64,000 nucleotides of DNA, taken from Campylobacteraceae bacterium. GTDB taxonomy: Bacteria; Campylobacterota; Campylobacteria; Campylobacterales; Arcobacteraceae. The stretch spans positions 153,568 to 217,567 of the forward strand of contig JABSOM010000006.1 of NCBI GenBank assembly GCA_013215945.1. The letters run 5' to 3'. Below the pieces are notes generated by a model. The model made no database searches. It was given only the letters and a program-made list of their open reading frames with translations, and was not told the origin of the DNA. This document shows, one piece after another, positions 35,341 to 43,774 of this stretch; within the stretch, counting starts at the first letter, position 1; every line of letters begins with the position of its first letter. The translations under genes and the position numbers were made by a program.

Positions 35341-35342
35341 TA

Positions 35343-36437
35343 CTATTTTAAATTGTCTTTTAAGTATAAGAAATCTGACATTTCAGTCCAAGCTCTTGCT
35401 TTTTTCTGGAATGATTTTTGAGAATCAATTATTTCTTTAAATAAAGGATTGTTTTTGGCTAATTCTTCATTCACTTTTTTAATAATCAATTCATCATTTA
35501 CTGATTTCATTTTATCCATAACTTCTTTTGGAAAAGTTTTGATTTGAATATTTGGGTAATCTTTTTCAATTTTATCCCAAGCTTCAGCTGACATTGCATA
35601 ATTTTGTACATAATTATCATATGCAGTTAATTTAATAGCTGCTAATAATACTTCTTGTAAATCTTTAGGTAATTTATTAAATTTCTTTTCATTTACTAAG
35701 TACTGTAAATCTGTACCTGGTTCATGCCATCCTGTGTAATAGTATGGTGCTACTTTATGAAATCCCATTTTGATATCCATTCCTGGGCCAACCCATTCAA
35801 GTGCATCAATAGTACCTCTTTCAAGTGCTGTATATAACTCACCTGAAGGAATATTAGTAACAGTAGCTCCAAGTTCTGCCATTACTTCCCCAGCAAAACC
35901 AGGAATTCTCATTTTAAGACCTTTTAAATCTTCTAAAGAATTAATCTCTTTTTTAAACCATCCACCCATTTGGTTTCCAGTATTTCCACCAGGAAAAGAC
36001 AATACTTTATGTTTTGAATATACTTTTCTAGTTAATTCTTCTCCACCACCATAAGAGTACCATGCAAAGAACTCAGGAGCAGTCATACCAAAAGGCATAG
36101 TAGATAAAGGAAGAGTATTAATATCTTTACCTTTCCAATAATATGAAACAGAGTGACCCATATCATATTGACCACCCTTAACCATATCTAAAATTCCAAA
36201 TGCAGCTTTATGTTTATTAGAAGCATCCACTCTAATAAGTAACCTACCATTTGACATTTTTTCAACCATTGCTGATAGTTTTTTTGGTGCATCAATAAAG
36301 GGAGATAATGTTGGTCCCCAAGTTGTTGCTAACTTCCATTTATATACTTTCTCTTTAGCCTGTGAGCTAGTACTTAATCCAGCAAGTAATACTGTAGCCA
36401 ACAATATTTTTGCGGATTTTGTTCCTAATATGTTCAT
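35343..36437 (-). CDS. TRAP solute-binding protein, TakP-like, without adjacent permease
   Basis: 364 aa with signal peptide (cleavage near SSQAKEK). The segment DALEWVGPGMDIKMGFHKV and YYYTGWHEPG closely follow the 2-oxoacid binding protein TakP; LKGLKMRIPGFAGEVMAELG holds the carboxylate-binding Arg. No DctQM gene follows; a hairpin and 475 bp of spacer separate it from mmsB. It may share the DctQM at 30833-32816. The ATG at 36437 has AGGA six bases ahead; the ATG two codons earlier is too close to that site. A Pho-box-like promoter lies at 36468-36500. Confidence 0.9.
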   Translation of the reverse strand: MNILGTKSAKILLATVLLAGLSTSSQAKEKVYKWKLATTWGPTLSPFIDAPKKLSAMVEKMSNGRLLIRVDASNKHKAAFGILDMVKGGQYDMGHSVSYYWKGKDINTLPLSTMPFGMTAPEFFAWYSYGGGEELTRKVYSKHKVLSFPGGNTGNQMGGWFKKEINSLEDLKGLKMRIPGFAGEVMAELGATVTNIPSGELYTALERGTIDALEWVGPGMDIKMGFHKVAPYYYTGWHEPGTDLQYLVNEKKFNKLPKDLQEVLLAAIKLTAYDNYVQNYAMSAEAWDKIEKDYPNIQIKTFPKEVMDKMKSVNDELIIKKVNEELAKNNPLFKEIIDSQKSFQKKARAWTEMSDFLYLKDNLK

Positions 36438-36467
36438 CGTCATTCCTTTTCGCTTTTCGCTTGAAAT

Positions 36468-36500
36468 AATATATAACTTTTTTATGACAATTTAATGACA
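36468..36500 (-). promoter_or_regulatory. Pho-box-like direct repeat and -10 box ahead of the TakP-like gene
   Basis: On the minus strand: TGTCAT (36500-36495), TAAAT, TGTCAT (36489-36484), then 10 bases, then TATATT (36473-36468). Both hexamers are perfect. The predicted transcript start is about 24 bases ahead of the start codon at 36437, a simple short leader. Confidence 0.7.
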
Positions 36501-36635
36501 TCCTAGGAAAAATGCACTATTAAAGTAAAATATTTCAATTCAATAATTTTTTACTTTTTACGTACATCTTTTATATTAACGCAGTGTTTATTCTATGTTA
36601 GATATAATTTTGCCAATAAAGAAAAAGGAAATTGT

Positions 36636-37820
36636 GTGAACTTACAAGACTTAGATAAAAAATATGTTTTAAATACTTATTCAAAAAATTATGTCAATTT
36701 TGTAAAAGGTGACAACGCAAGATTATGGGATAATACGAATAAAGACTATATTGATTTTGGAACAGGAATAGGAGTTGTTTCTGTAGGACATGGGAACAAA
36801 AGAGTTGCTGATGCCATTTATAAACAAGTGTCAAATATTACTCATGTTTCAAACCTTTATGGCATTGAACCACAGGCAAAACTAGCCCAAAAGTTAAATC
36901 TTTTAAGCAAAATGGATGTACAAACATTTTTTGGAAACTCAGGAGCTGAAGCCAATGAGGGTGCTATTAAAATAGCACGTAAATACGGAGAAAAAAGATT
37001 TAAAAATAAAAAATTCAAAGTACTTACTCTTGAGCATTCTTTTCATGGAAGAACCATTACTACGGTAAAAGCGTGTGGACAAGAAAAAATGCATGATAGT
37101 AGTTTTGCTCCTTATCCTGATGGTTTCTCATATACTAAAGATATTCAAGCTTTATATGAAAACATTGATGATGAAACGGTTGCTGTTATGATTGAACTGG
37201 TTCAAGGAGAAGGAGGAGTTCATCCTTTTGAAAAAGATGAAATTCAAAAACTAGCTAAATATTTAAAAGAAAATGATATTTTGTTAATAATAGATGAAGT
37301 GCAAACAGGAATATACAGAACGGGTGATTTTTTAGCATCTATTACTTACGGTATTACACCTGATATTATTACTCTTGCAAAAGGATTAGCAGGGGGCGTT
37401 CCAATAGGAGCTGTTATGACCACCTTAAAAGATGTATTTGAACCAGGAGATCACGGTTCAACTTTTGGCGGAAATTATTTATCTAGTACGGCGGCTCTTG
37501 AAGTTCTATCTATTTTAGAAGAAGAGAAAAACAAGGGATCACTTGATGAAACCATTGAGTACTTTTCTTCGAAATTACAAGAAGTGTATGAAAATAATAC
37601 GAATTTATTTACTTCCCTTGTAGGTATTGGTTTAATTAGAGGGTTAAGAGTAAAAGATACGCAAACACTTCAAGATATTATTAAGAATTCTTTTGAAGAA
37701 GGGTTATTGGTTTTACGAGCAGGAAAAGATACTCTACGATTTTTACCAGCATTAACTATTACAAAAGAAGAAATCAATGAAGGTTTCAAAAGATTAAACA
37801 ATGCACTTGCTAAAACCTAA
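36636..37820 (+). CDS. argD: Acetylornithine/succinyldiaminopimelate aminotransferase
   Basis: 394 aa class III PLP enzyme. FGNSGAEANEGAIKIARKYG, EHSFHGRT, IIDEVQTGIYRTGDFLA and the PLP-Lys in TLAKGLAGGVP match ArgD. It works in arginine (and probably lysine) synthesis. The start is GTG, with AAGGA six bases ahead. Its 3' end overlaps the following TolC-like gene by 20 bp. Confidence 0.93.
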   Translation: MNLQDLDKKYVLNTYSKNYVNFVKGDNARLWDNTNKDYIDFGTGIGVVSVGHGNKRVADAIYKQVSNITHVSNLYGIEPQAKLAQKLNLLSKMDVQTFFGNSGAEANEGAIKIARKYGEKRFKNKKFKVLTLEHSFHGRTITTVKACGQEKMHDSSFAPYPDGFSYTKDIQALYENIDDETVAVMIELVQGEGGVHPFEKDEIQKLAKYLKENDILLIIDEVQTGIYRTGDFLASITYGITPDIITLAKGLAGGVPIGAVMTTLKDVFEPGDHGSTFGGNYLSSTAALEVLSILEEEKNKGSLDETIEYFSSKLQEVYENNTNLFTSLVGIGLIRGLRVKDTQTLQDIIKNSFEEGLLVLRAGKDTLRFLPALTITKEEINEGFKRLNNALAKT

Positions 37821-38961
37821 GGCTGTAATTTTTTCTTTATGTCTTGGTTTTGTTTATGCACAAGAAGATATTTTATCTCCTGTGCATGAAAACATATTTA
37901 AACTTAATAAAGAAAAAACAAAAGAAGAAAGTGCTAAATTAAAAAAAGATTGGATTAATCCAATTATTTATAAATACTCTAAAAGTTATTCTGATACTTT
38001 AGATACAACAAAGTCACATATTTCAATCTCTCAACCACTTTTTAAAAGTGGTGGAATTTTCTCTGCTATAAAGTATGCTGGTTTTCTACAAAAATATTCA
38101 GATTTAGACATTGATATTCAAAGAAAGAATCTGATTAAAGATGCTACTAAAATTCTTTTTAATTTATATAAGCTGGATGTACAAATTAAAAAACAACAGC
38201 ACTCAATTTTAAACGCATTATTGGATATAACAAGAAAAAAAGAACAAGTTTTAGGTGGATTTTTAGATACATCTTTTTTAGACAATGCCATTATTAAATC
38301 AAACAGTGAAAAAAGTTTATTGATTGATTTAGAGTATCAAAAAGAAGAATTAATAAACAATTTCTCAAATATTTCACATAAGAAATACTATGAATTAAAA
38401 CCTCCTCATTTAAATTTACTTTCTAAAAAAGCATTCATCCAAGAAAATATTCTTATTGAACAAAGCCTTGTTGACATTAAAACTAAGAATAATTATCGTA
38501 AAACAATAGAAGCAAAATATTTACCTTCTTTAAATTTTGTTTACGATTATACAAAATATCATGCTTCAAACAATGAATTATTAAAAGACGGAAGTACCTA
38601 TGGTTTTAATATTACTATGCCTTTTGATATTCGTTTTTCAAATGATATTCAGGCACAAAAAATTGCCACCTTAATTGCAAAAGAAAATCTAAGTATAGTT
38701 GAGCTTAAAGAAAAGAATTTATATAAAAATAAACTAGCAAAAATAAAAATGCTTCAGAAAAAAACAATACTTGCAAAAGAAGACTACGAATTATATGCTT
38801 CTTTATTAAAAATAATTATTGAAGAAAAAGACGCTCAAATAAAAACACAAAGTGATGTAGATACACTTGTCAATTCACAAGCAATAAAAGCATTGGATAT
38901 AAAGATTTTTTATTATGAAGAGCAAATAGAGTTGTTAGACTTATATGCTAAGATTAAGTAG
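37801..38961 (+). CDS. TolC-like outer membrane protein
   Basis: 386 aa with signal peptide (LCLGFVYAQ, cleavage near residue 21). The rest is mainly long amphipathic helices with a beta segment (KYLPSLNFVYDYTKYH then GSTYGFNITMPFDIRF), the pattern of TolC-type efflux proteins, though shorter than the usual 420-480 residues. It overlaps argD by 20 bp and shares its transcript, yet no efflux pump genes are adjacent. Ribosome site is weak. Family call from pattern, moderate. Confidence 0.72.
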   Translation: MHLLKPKAVIFSLCLGFVYAQEDILSPVHENIFKLNKEKTKEESAKLKKDWINPIIYKYSKSYSDTLDTTKSHISISQPLFKSGGIFSAIKYAGFLQKYSDLDIDIQRKNLIKDATKILFNLYKLDVQIKKQQHSILNALLDITRKKEQVLGGFLDTSFLDNAIIKSNSEKSLLIDLEYQKEELINNFSNISHKKYYELKPPHLNLLSKKAFIQENILIEQSLVDIKTKNNYRKTIEAKYLPSLNFVYDYTKYHASNNELLKDGSTYGFNITMPFDIRFSNDIQAQKIATLIAKENLSIVELKEKNLYKNKLAKIKMLQKKTILAKEDYELYASLLKIIIEEKDAQIKTQSDVDTLVNSQAIKALDIKIFYYEEQIELLDLYAKIK

Positions 38962-38973
38962 AATAAAAAGGTA

Positions 38974-38999
38974 AAATAAAACGCTTTTGCGTTTTATTT
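38974..38999. terminator. Bidirectional terminator between the TolC-like gene and pyk
   Basis: AAATAAAACGC, TTTT loop, GCGTTTTATTT: a perfect 11-bp stem between convergent genes. Its right arm includes the pyk stop codon. A-rich and T-rich flanks allow use on both strands. Confidence 0.8.
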
Positions 39000-40439
39000 A
39001 TTGTCTAGTAAACTTAAATAATATTCGATTTCACTTTCATTTAAAATCTTAATAATATTGGTAGAGCCAGGCATTCCAACTGGATATCCAACTGTTGCTA
39101 CATAAGGTCCTTTTTTATCTAATAAACCTTTTGATTCTAAAGAAGCTAACATTTTCGCTAACATTTTTGAAGATTTTCCTTCTTTAATTGTAGCAATTGG
39201 GTTAACACCCCAAGAAATAGCTAAAGAAGTCAATACTCTTTTTTTATGTGAGAAAGCATAAAGAGGAGTTCTTGGTCGGTATCTTGACATTCTTAAAGCA
39301 CTTTGTCCAGAAGAAGTAAGTGCTAAAATTCCTTTGGCATGAATATCATCTGCTAATTTCGTAGCTGTTGCTTGAATAACATCAAAATGATCTAAATAAT
39401 CCATTTTATACTGTTTTTCATAATTATATATTTCTTCTGTTTTTCTAATAATATTACTCATAGTCTCAACAACATTAACAGGATCATCTCCAATAGCACT
39501 CTCTTCCGAAAGCATAACAACATCCGTGCCATCTAAAACAGCATTAGCAACATCTGAAATTTCTGCTCGTGTTGCTCTTTCATTTGTTGTCATTGATAAT
39601 AACATTTGAGTTGCTGTAATAACAGGTTTAGAAACAGCATTTCCTTTTTTAATTAGTGTCTTTTGAATAGTAGGTACATCGTAATAAGGAACTTCAATAC
39701 CTAAATCTCCCCTAGCAACCATAAGTCCATCACTTGCTTCTAAAATTTCATCAATATTTTCAACTGCATCAAATTTTTCAATTTTTGCAATTAATTTCCC
39801 ATTGTAACCATTTAATAGTTTACGTGCCTGCAGCATATCTTCTTTATTTTGTACAAAAGAAATTGCAAAATAATCAACTTTATTTTCAACTCCCCAAGCA
39901 ATATCAATTTTATCTTTGGCAGTAATTACATCAATATCAATAATAGTATTAGGAAAGTTAATTCCTTTTCTTGAACCCAATGTTCCATTGTTTTCGATGT
40001 TTGCAACGATTTTTTCACCCGTTTGTACTACTTTAGCTCTAATAGTTCCATCGTATAAATAAATAAACTCATTTACTTTTACTTTGTCTAATAAATCAGG
40101 GTAGTTTAATGAAACAACATATTCATTTGATGATTTTTGGAAACCAACAATATCTTCTTTTACAAAAGTGATGGTATCGCCTTTTAAAAGGCTGAAGTTT
40201 TCTTTAATATCTCCAATTCTAACTTTTGGTCCTGAGATATCTTGTAAGATTCCAACAACAGTATCACAATTTTTCATTGCAGTTCTGATATTTGCTAGGG
40301 TTTGAGAATGATACTCGTGAGTTCCATGAGAGAAATTTAATCTAAACATGTTTGCACCTGCTTTAATTAATCCCTCAATTATTTCAACTGTATCACTTTT
40401 TGGTCCTAGTGTTGCTAGTATTTTAGTTTTTTTTGACAT
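38994..40439 (-). CDS. pyk: Pyruvate kinase
   Basis: 481 aa. KILATLGPKSDTVE at the start, ANMFRLNFSHGTHEYH, KIEKFDAVENIDEIL (catalytic Lys), DGLMVARGDLGIEVP and KPVITATQML are family signatures. It makes pyruvate and ATP from PEP. Starts at ATG with AAGGAAAATAA before it. It is monocistronic and divergent from midA. Confidence 0.97.
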   Translation of the reverse strand: MSKKTKILATLGPKSDTVEIIEGLIKAGANMFRLNFSHGTHEYHSQTLANIRTAMKNCDTVVGILQDISGPKVRIGDIKENFSLLKGDTITFVKEDIVGFQKSSNEYVVSLNYPDLLDKVKVNEFIYLYDGTIRAKVVQTGEKIVANIENNGTLGSRKGINFPNTIIDIDVITAKDKIDIAWGVENKVDYFAISFVQNKEDMLQARKLLNGYNGKLIAKIEKFDAVENIDEILEASDGLMVARGDLGIEVPYYDVPTIQKTLIKKGNAVSKPVITATQMLLSMTTNERATRAEISDVANAVLDGTDVVMLSEESAIGDDPVNVVETMSNIIRKTEEIYNYEKQYKMDYLDHFDVIQATATKLADDIHAKGILALTSSGQSALRMSRYRPRTPLYAFSHKKRVLTSLAISWGVNPIATIKEGKSSKMLAKMLASLESKGLLDKKGPYVATVGYPVGMPGSTNIIKILNESEIEYYLSLLDNK

Positions 40440-40647
40440 TTATTTTCCTTAATATTTATTCAAAAATTAATAATTACTTTTGTTTTTACTATGGCATATT
40501 TATAAAAACTTCTCTTGTTTTGTAGAATTCTTTGCAAATGTGCCAGTAAAACAAATTTATAAAGTAAGAACATTTTAAAATTTGATATGACATTATAACA
40601 AATTTTACTTACATCTTGATTACATATCTTTTGTGATAAAATACTTT

Positions 40648-41658
40648 ATGATTAAATTTAGTGAATATTTCCATTCTTGGCTCTATGAAAAAGATGGTTA
40701 TTACGGCTCTTATAAAACAATTGGAAAAGAAGGAGATTTTTATACTTCAGTTTCTACTTCTTCTTTTTTTGGTGGTGCAATTGCTTTAGATATTATAAAA
40801 ACAATAAAAGAAGGACGATTAGATAAAAATTCTTCTATTGTTGAAATTGGTGCACACCATGGTTATTTGTTAGCAGATATTATTCAATTTATTTATACTC
40901 TGGAGCCTAAATTATTAGATACCTTAAACTTTGTTATTGTTGAACGTTTCGATACTTTGCAAGAACAGCAAAAAAAATACCTAGAAGAATCTTTTAATAA
41001 AACGATCAAACTATCTTTTTGTAAAGATATTAAAGAGCTCAAGCTCCCAAGTGCTTATATTCTTGCGAATGAGATATTCGATGCTTTTGCCTGTGAATTA
41101 GTCTTCACAAAAGATAAGATTTTACAGCAAGCTTTCGTAAAAGATCACAAAATACATTTTATAACATGTAAAAATAAAGCGTTAATAGAACATTGTAAAA
41201 AATATAATATTACAAAAGGTGAAGTTTGTTTGACTTATGAAGATTTTATAAATACCTTAAATCAGAATATTAAGCACTATGACTTTCTCACTTTTGATTA
41301 TGGAGATAAACACATAAGAAATGATTTTTCATCTCGTATTTATAAAAAACATGAAGTTCATCCTCTTTTTGAAGAGAATATAAAATTAAATAACTTCTAC
41401 AAAAAAAGTGACTTAACTTATGATGTACATTTTAATCATTTAATCAATTTATTTTCCAAAGATTCTTCTTGCGAAACAGAATTTAAAACACAAATGAAAG
41501 CACTTATTGATTTTGGAATCTTGGATTTATTAGAAATGCTTAAAGAGCATACAAATGACGACGTTTATTTACGTGAAGTGCAAAAAGTAAAAACACTTAT
41601 AGAACCAACTGGGATGGGAGATAGATTTAAGATGTTAAAAGTATCTAAATATTCTTAA
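40648..41658 (+). CDS. MidA-family SAM-dependent methyltransferase (NDUFAF7-like)
   Basis: 336 aa. N-terminal KDGYYGSYKTIGKEGDFYTSVSTSSFFGGAIA is the DUF185 signature (given here as about residues 15-45), with SIVEIGAHHGYLLADI as the SAM site and ILANEIFDAFACELV and LTFDYGD following. The mitochondrial homologue methylates an Arg of complex I subunit NDUFS2; the bacterial substrate is not established. An in-frame GTG five codons earlier exists; neither start has a clear ribosome site. No operon partner. Confidence 0.88.
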   Translation: MIKFSEYFHSWLYEKDGYYGSYKTIGKEGDFYTSVSTSSFFGGAIALDIIKTIKEGRLDKNSSIVEIGAHHGYLLADIIQFIYTLEPKLLDTLNFVIVERFDTLQEQQKKYLEESFNKTIKLSFCKDIKELKLPSAYILANEIFDAFACELVFTKDKILQQAFVKDHKIHFITCKNKALIEHCKKYNITKGEVCLTYEDFINTLNQNIKHYDFLTFDYGDKHIRNDFSSRIYKKHEVHPLFEENIKLNNFYKKSDLTYDVHFNHLINLFSKDSSCETEFKTQMKALIDFGILDLLEMLKEHTNDDVYLREVQKVKTLIEPTGMGDRFKMLKVSKYS

Positions 41659-41663
41659 ATCTT

Positions 41664-42032
41664 TTATTTTATTTCTAAGTTCTCATACTCTTCATCAGTA
41701 AAAATACGCGATACGGTAATAAACTGATATCCTAAATCAATCTCAAGAGAAAAAGAATTTCCAAAAGCGGTTTCTTTTCTTACATCTACTGTAATATGAG
41801 AATGTTTAAAATACTCAAATTGATCTTTGTCTATAAAAAATTCTATCCCACAAATCTCACCTAGTTTTACATTTCGTGAGGGTACATGAAAATCACTCTT
41901 AGCATAACACATAGGTGCAGTTCCATCACAGCAACCACCACTTTGATTAAATACTAAATCAGTATTTTCTTCTTTTAATTTTTCAATTACAAGAGCTGCT
42001 GCTTCTGTAACATCTAATCGTGAAGTAAACAT
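41664..42032 (-). CDS. DUF779 protein associated with aldehyde dehydrogenase
   Basis: 122 aa. The motif QSGGCCDGTAPMC, with its Cys pair, and KHSHITVDVRKETAFGNSFSLE define DUF779. The family is commonly next to AcoD/ExaC-type aldehyde dehydrogenases, as here, and may be a maturation or regulatory factor; the true role is not known. It follows the dehydrogenase by 75 bp with a terminator-like hairpin between them, so its level may be lower. Ribosome site AAAGGATAAATT before ATG. Confidence 0.88.
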   Translation of the reverse strand: MFTSRLDVTEAAALVIEKLKEENTDLVFNQSGGCCDGTAPMCYAKSDFHVPSRNVKLGEICGIEFFIDKDQFEYFKHSHITVDVRKETAFGNSFSLEIDLGYQFITVSRIFTDEEYENLEIK

Positions 42033-42054
42033 AATTTATCCTTTTATTTAGTTT

Positions 42055-42090
42055 AGCAAAAAAAATGCATAGAATAAATTCTATGCATTT
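42055..42090 (-). terminator. Terminator between aldehyde dehydrogenase and DUF779 genes
   Basis: On the minus strand AAATGCATAGAA, TTTA loop, TTCTATGCATTT followed by a run of T residues. The 12-bp stem is perfect. It would cut most transcripts before the DUF779 gene. Confidence 0.8.
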
Positions 42091-42107
42091 AAATATTTTC
42101 TTTAAGT

Positions 42108-43604
42108 CTAAAAGAAACCAAGTGCATCTTTAGAATAAGACGTTAAAATATTTTTAGTATGTCTGTAAGAATTTAACATCATCATATGTGTTTCACGCCC
42201 AATTCCTGATTTTTTATATCCCCCAAAAGAAGCATGAGATGGATATAAATGATAACAATTCACCCAAACTCTTCCAGCCTCAATTCCTCTTGAGAATTTA
42301 TGCAATTGATGAGCATCTCTTGACCAAACACCAGACCCCAATCCATAAATAGTATCATTTGCAATTTCAAGCGCTTCATCTTCTGTTTTAAACGTAGTAA
42401 CTGCTAAAACTGGTCCAAAAATTTCTTCTTGGAAGATTCTCATTTTATTATGACCTTTAAAAATTGTAGGTTGAATATAATTACCATTGGGATGGGTTTT
42501 ATTATCATAAGCTTCACCTCCAATTAATAACTCAGCCCCTTCTTCTTTTCCAATTTTAATATAAGAAAGAATTTTTTCTTGTTGCGCTTTTGAACATTGA
42601 GCTCCCATTTTTGTTGTAGTATCCAGTGGGTTTTCCATAGTAATTGCTTCAATTCGTTCTAAACATCTTTTCATAAAAGGTTCATAAATTGATTCTTGAA
42701 TTAAAGCACGTGAAGGAGCAGTACACACTTCTCCTGAGTTAAAAGCAAACAGTACTAAACCTTCAATTGCTTTATCAAAAAAGGCATCATCTTTATCCAT
42801 AATTGATTCTAAAAAGATATTAGGTGATTTTCCACCAAGTTCCAGTGTTGAAGGAATAATATTTTCTGTTGCATATTGCATAATTAATTGACCCGTAGAA
42901 GTCTCACCTGTAAATCCTACTTTTTTGATATCAGGATGTGTGCTCAAGTGTTTACCAATTTTTCCACCCGCACCATTAATAATATTAACCAAACCAGCAG
43001 GTAATATATCTTGAATAGTTTCCATTAACATTAATATTGACATAGGAGTGGATGAAGCAGGTTTTAAAACTACCGCATTTCCAGCAGCTAAAGCAGGTGC
43101 AATTTTCCATGCAGCCATAAGTAAAGGAAAATTCCATGGAATAATTTGAGCAACTACACCTAAGGGCTCATATACTTCTTGAGAAATAGTATTTTCATCT
43201 AAATCACTTACAGAGCCACTCTCACCACGAATTACTGAAGCAAAATATCTAAAATGATCCACAACCAAAGGTACATCAGCAGCCAACGTTTCTCTTATTG
43301 CTTTACCATTGTCCAAGGTATCAGCAATTGCCAGATTTTCTAAATTGGCTTCAATTGCATCTGCAATTTTATTAAGCATTGTTGATCGCTCAACTACCGT
43401 GCTGTGTTTATACGATTCAAAAGCTTTTACTCCAGCTGCAACTGCTAAATCAACATCTGCTTCATTTGATCTTGGAATTCTAGTTAATACTTCTCCATCA
43501 ACAGGAGAAATATTGTCAAAATATTCTCCACTTAAGGGAGCCACCCATTCTCCTCCGATAAAGTTTTCGAATTGTTCTTTGTATTGTGGTTTAGTATATA
43601 CCAT
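42108..43604 (-). CDS. Aldehyde dehydrogenase (AcoD/ExaC-like, acetaldehyde type)
   Basis: 498 aa. QIIPWNFPLLMAAWKIAPAL, ELGGKSPNI (general base Glu) and catalytic Cys in NSGEVCTAPSRAL are clear. The C-terminus FGGYKKSGIGRETH is typical of NAD-dependent acetaldehyde or general aliphatic aldehyde enzymes. The start at 43604 has AAGGATTACAA ahead; an in-frame ATG 22 codons earlier lies within the control region. Three 16-bp repeats upstream (43650-43732) and the divergent FIST kinase suggest dedicated regulation. Partner gene DUF779 downstream. Confidence 0.92.
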   Translation of the reverse strand: MVYTKPQYKEQFENFIGGEWVAPLSGEYFDNISPVDGEVLTRIPRSNEADVDLAVAAGVKAFESYKHSTVVERSTMLNKIADAIEANLENLAIADTLDNGKAIRETLAADVPLVVDHFRYFASVIRGESGSVSDLDENTISQEVYEPLGVVAQIIPWNFPLLMAAWKIAPALAAGNAVVLKPASSTPMSILMLMETIQDILPAGLVNIINGAGGKIGKHLSTHPDIKKVGFTGETSTGQLIMQYATENIIPSTLELGGKSPNIFLESIMDKDDAFFDKAIEGLVLFAFNSGEVCTAPSRALIQESIYEPFMKRCLERIEAITMENPLDTTTKMGAQCSKAQQEKILSYIKIGKEEGAELLIGGEAYDNKTHPNGNYIQPTIFKGHNKMRIFQEEIFGPVLAVTTFKTEDEALEIANDTIYGLGSGVWSRDAHQLHKFSRGIEAGRVWVNCYHLYPSHASFGGYKKSGIGRETHMMMLNSYRHTKNILTSYSKDALGFF

Positions 43605-43649
43605 TTGTAATCCTTTAATTTTTTGTATATGACAGCTTACATTTATTTT

Positions 43650-43732
43650 ATAGCATGAATATAGCCGCAATATAGCGTGAATATAGCATTTAATATTATC
43701 TGGATTAAGTCCTATAATAGCGTGAACATAGC
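43650..43732. repeat. Three 16-bp repeats between aldehyde dehydrogenase and FIST-kinase genes
   Basis: ATAGCATGAATATAGC (43650-43665), ATAGCGTGAATATAGC (43672-43687) and ATAGCGTGAACATAGC (43717-43732). Starts are 22 and 45 bp apart, near two and four helical turns. On the minus strand the unit is GCTATRTTCAYGCTAT. They lie directly upstream of the dehydrogenase and probably form a multi-site operator or activator array. Confidence 0.8.
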
Positions 43733-43774
43733 ATCTATATTTTAATTAAAATCGAAAAAAAATGTTAAATATTT

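Larger units (their letters stand above)
34868..35342. other. Gene-free spacer between mmsB and the second DctP gene
   Basis: 475 bp of very AT-rich DNA without a supportable gene. It holds the Pho-box-like promoter for mmsB (34953-34985) and a hairpin past the DctP stop (35320-35340). Short open frames were looked for and none has a good ribosome site. Confidence 0.6.

Noticed and set aside
40588..40605. A fourth Pho-box-like element (ATGACATTATAACA) between pyk and midA
   Set aside because: Only one TGTCAT hexamer is present and the second half does not fall at an 11-bp period; no -10 box at 10 bases.
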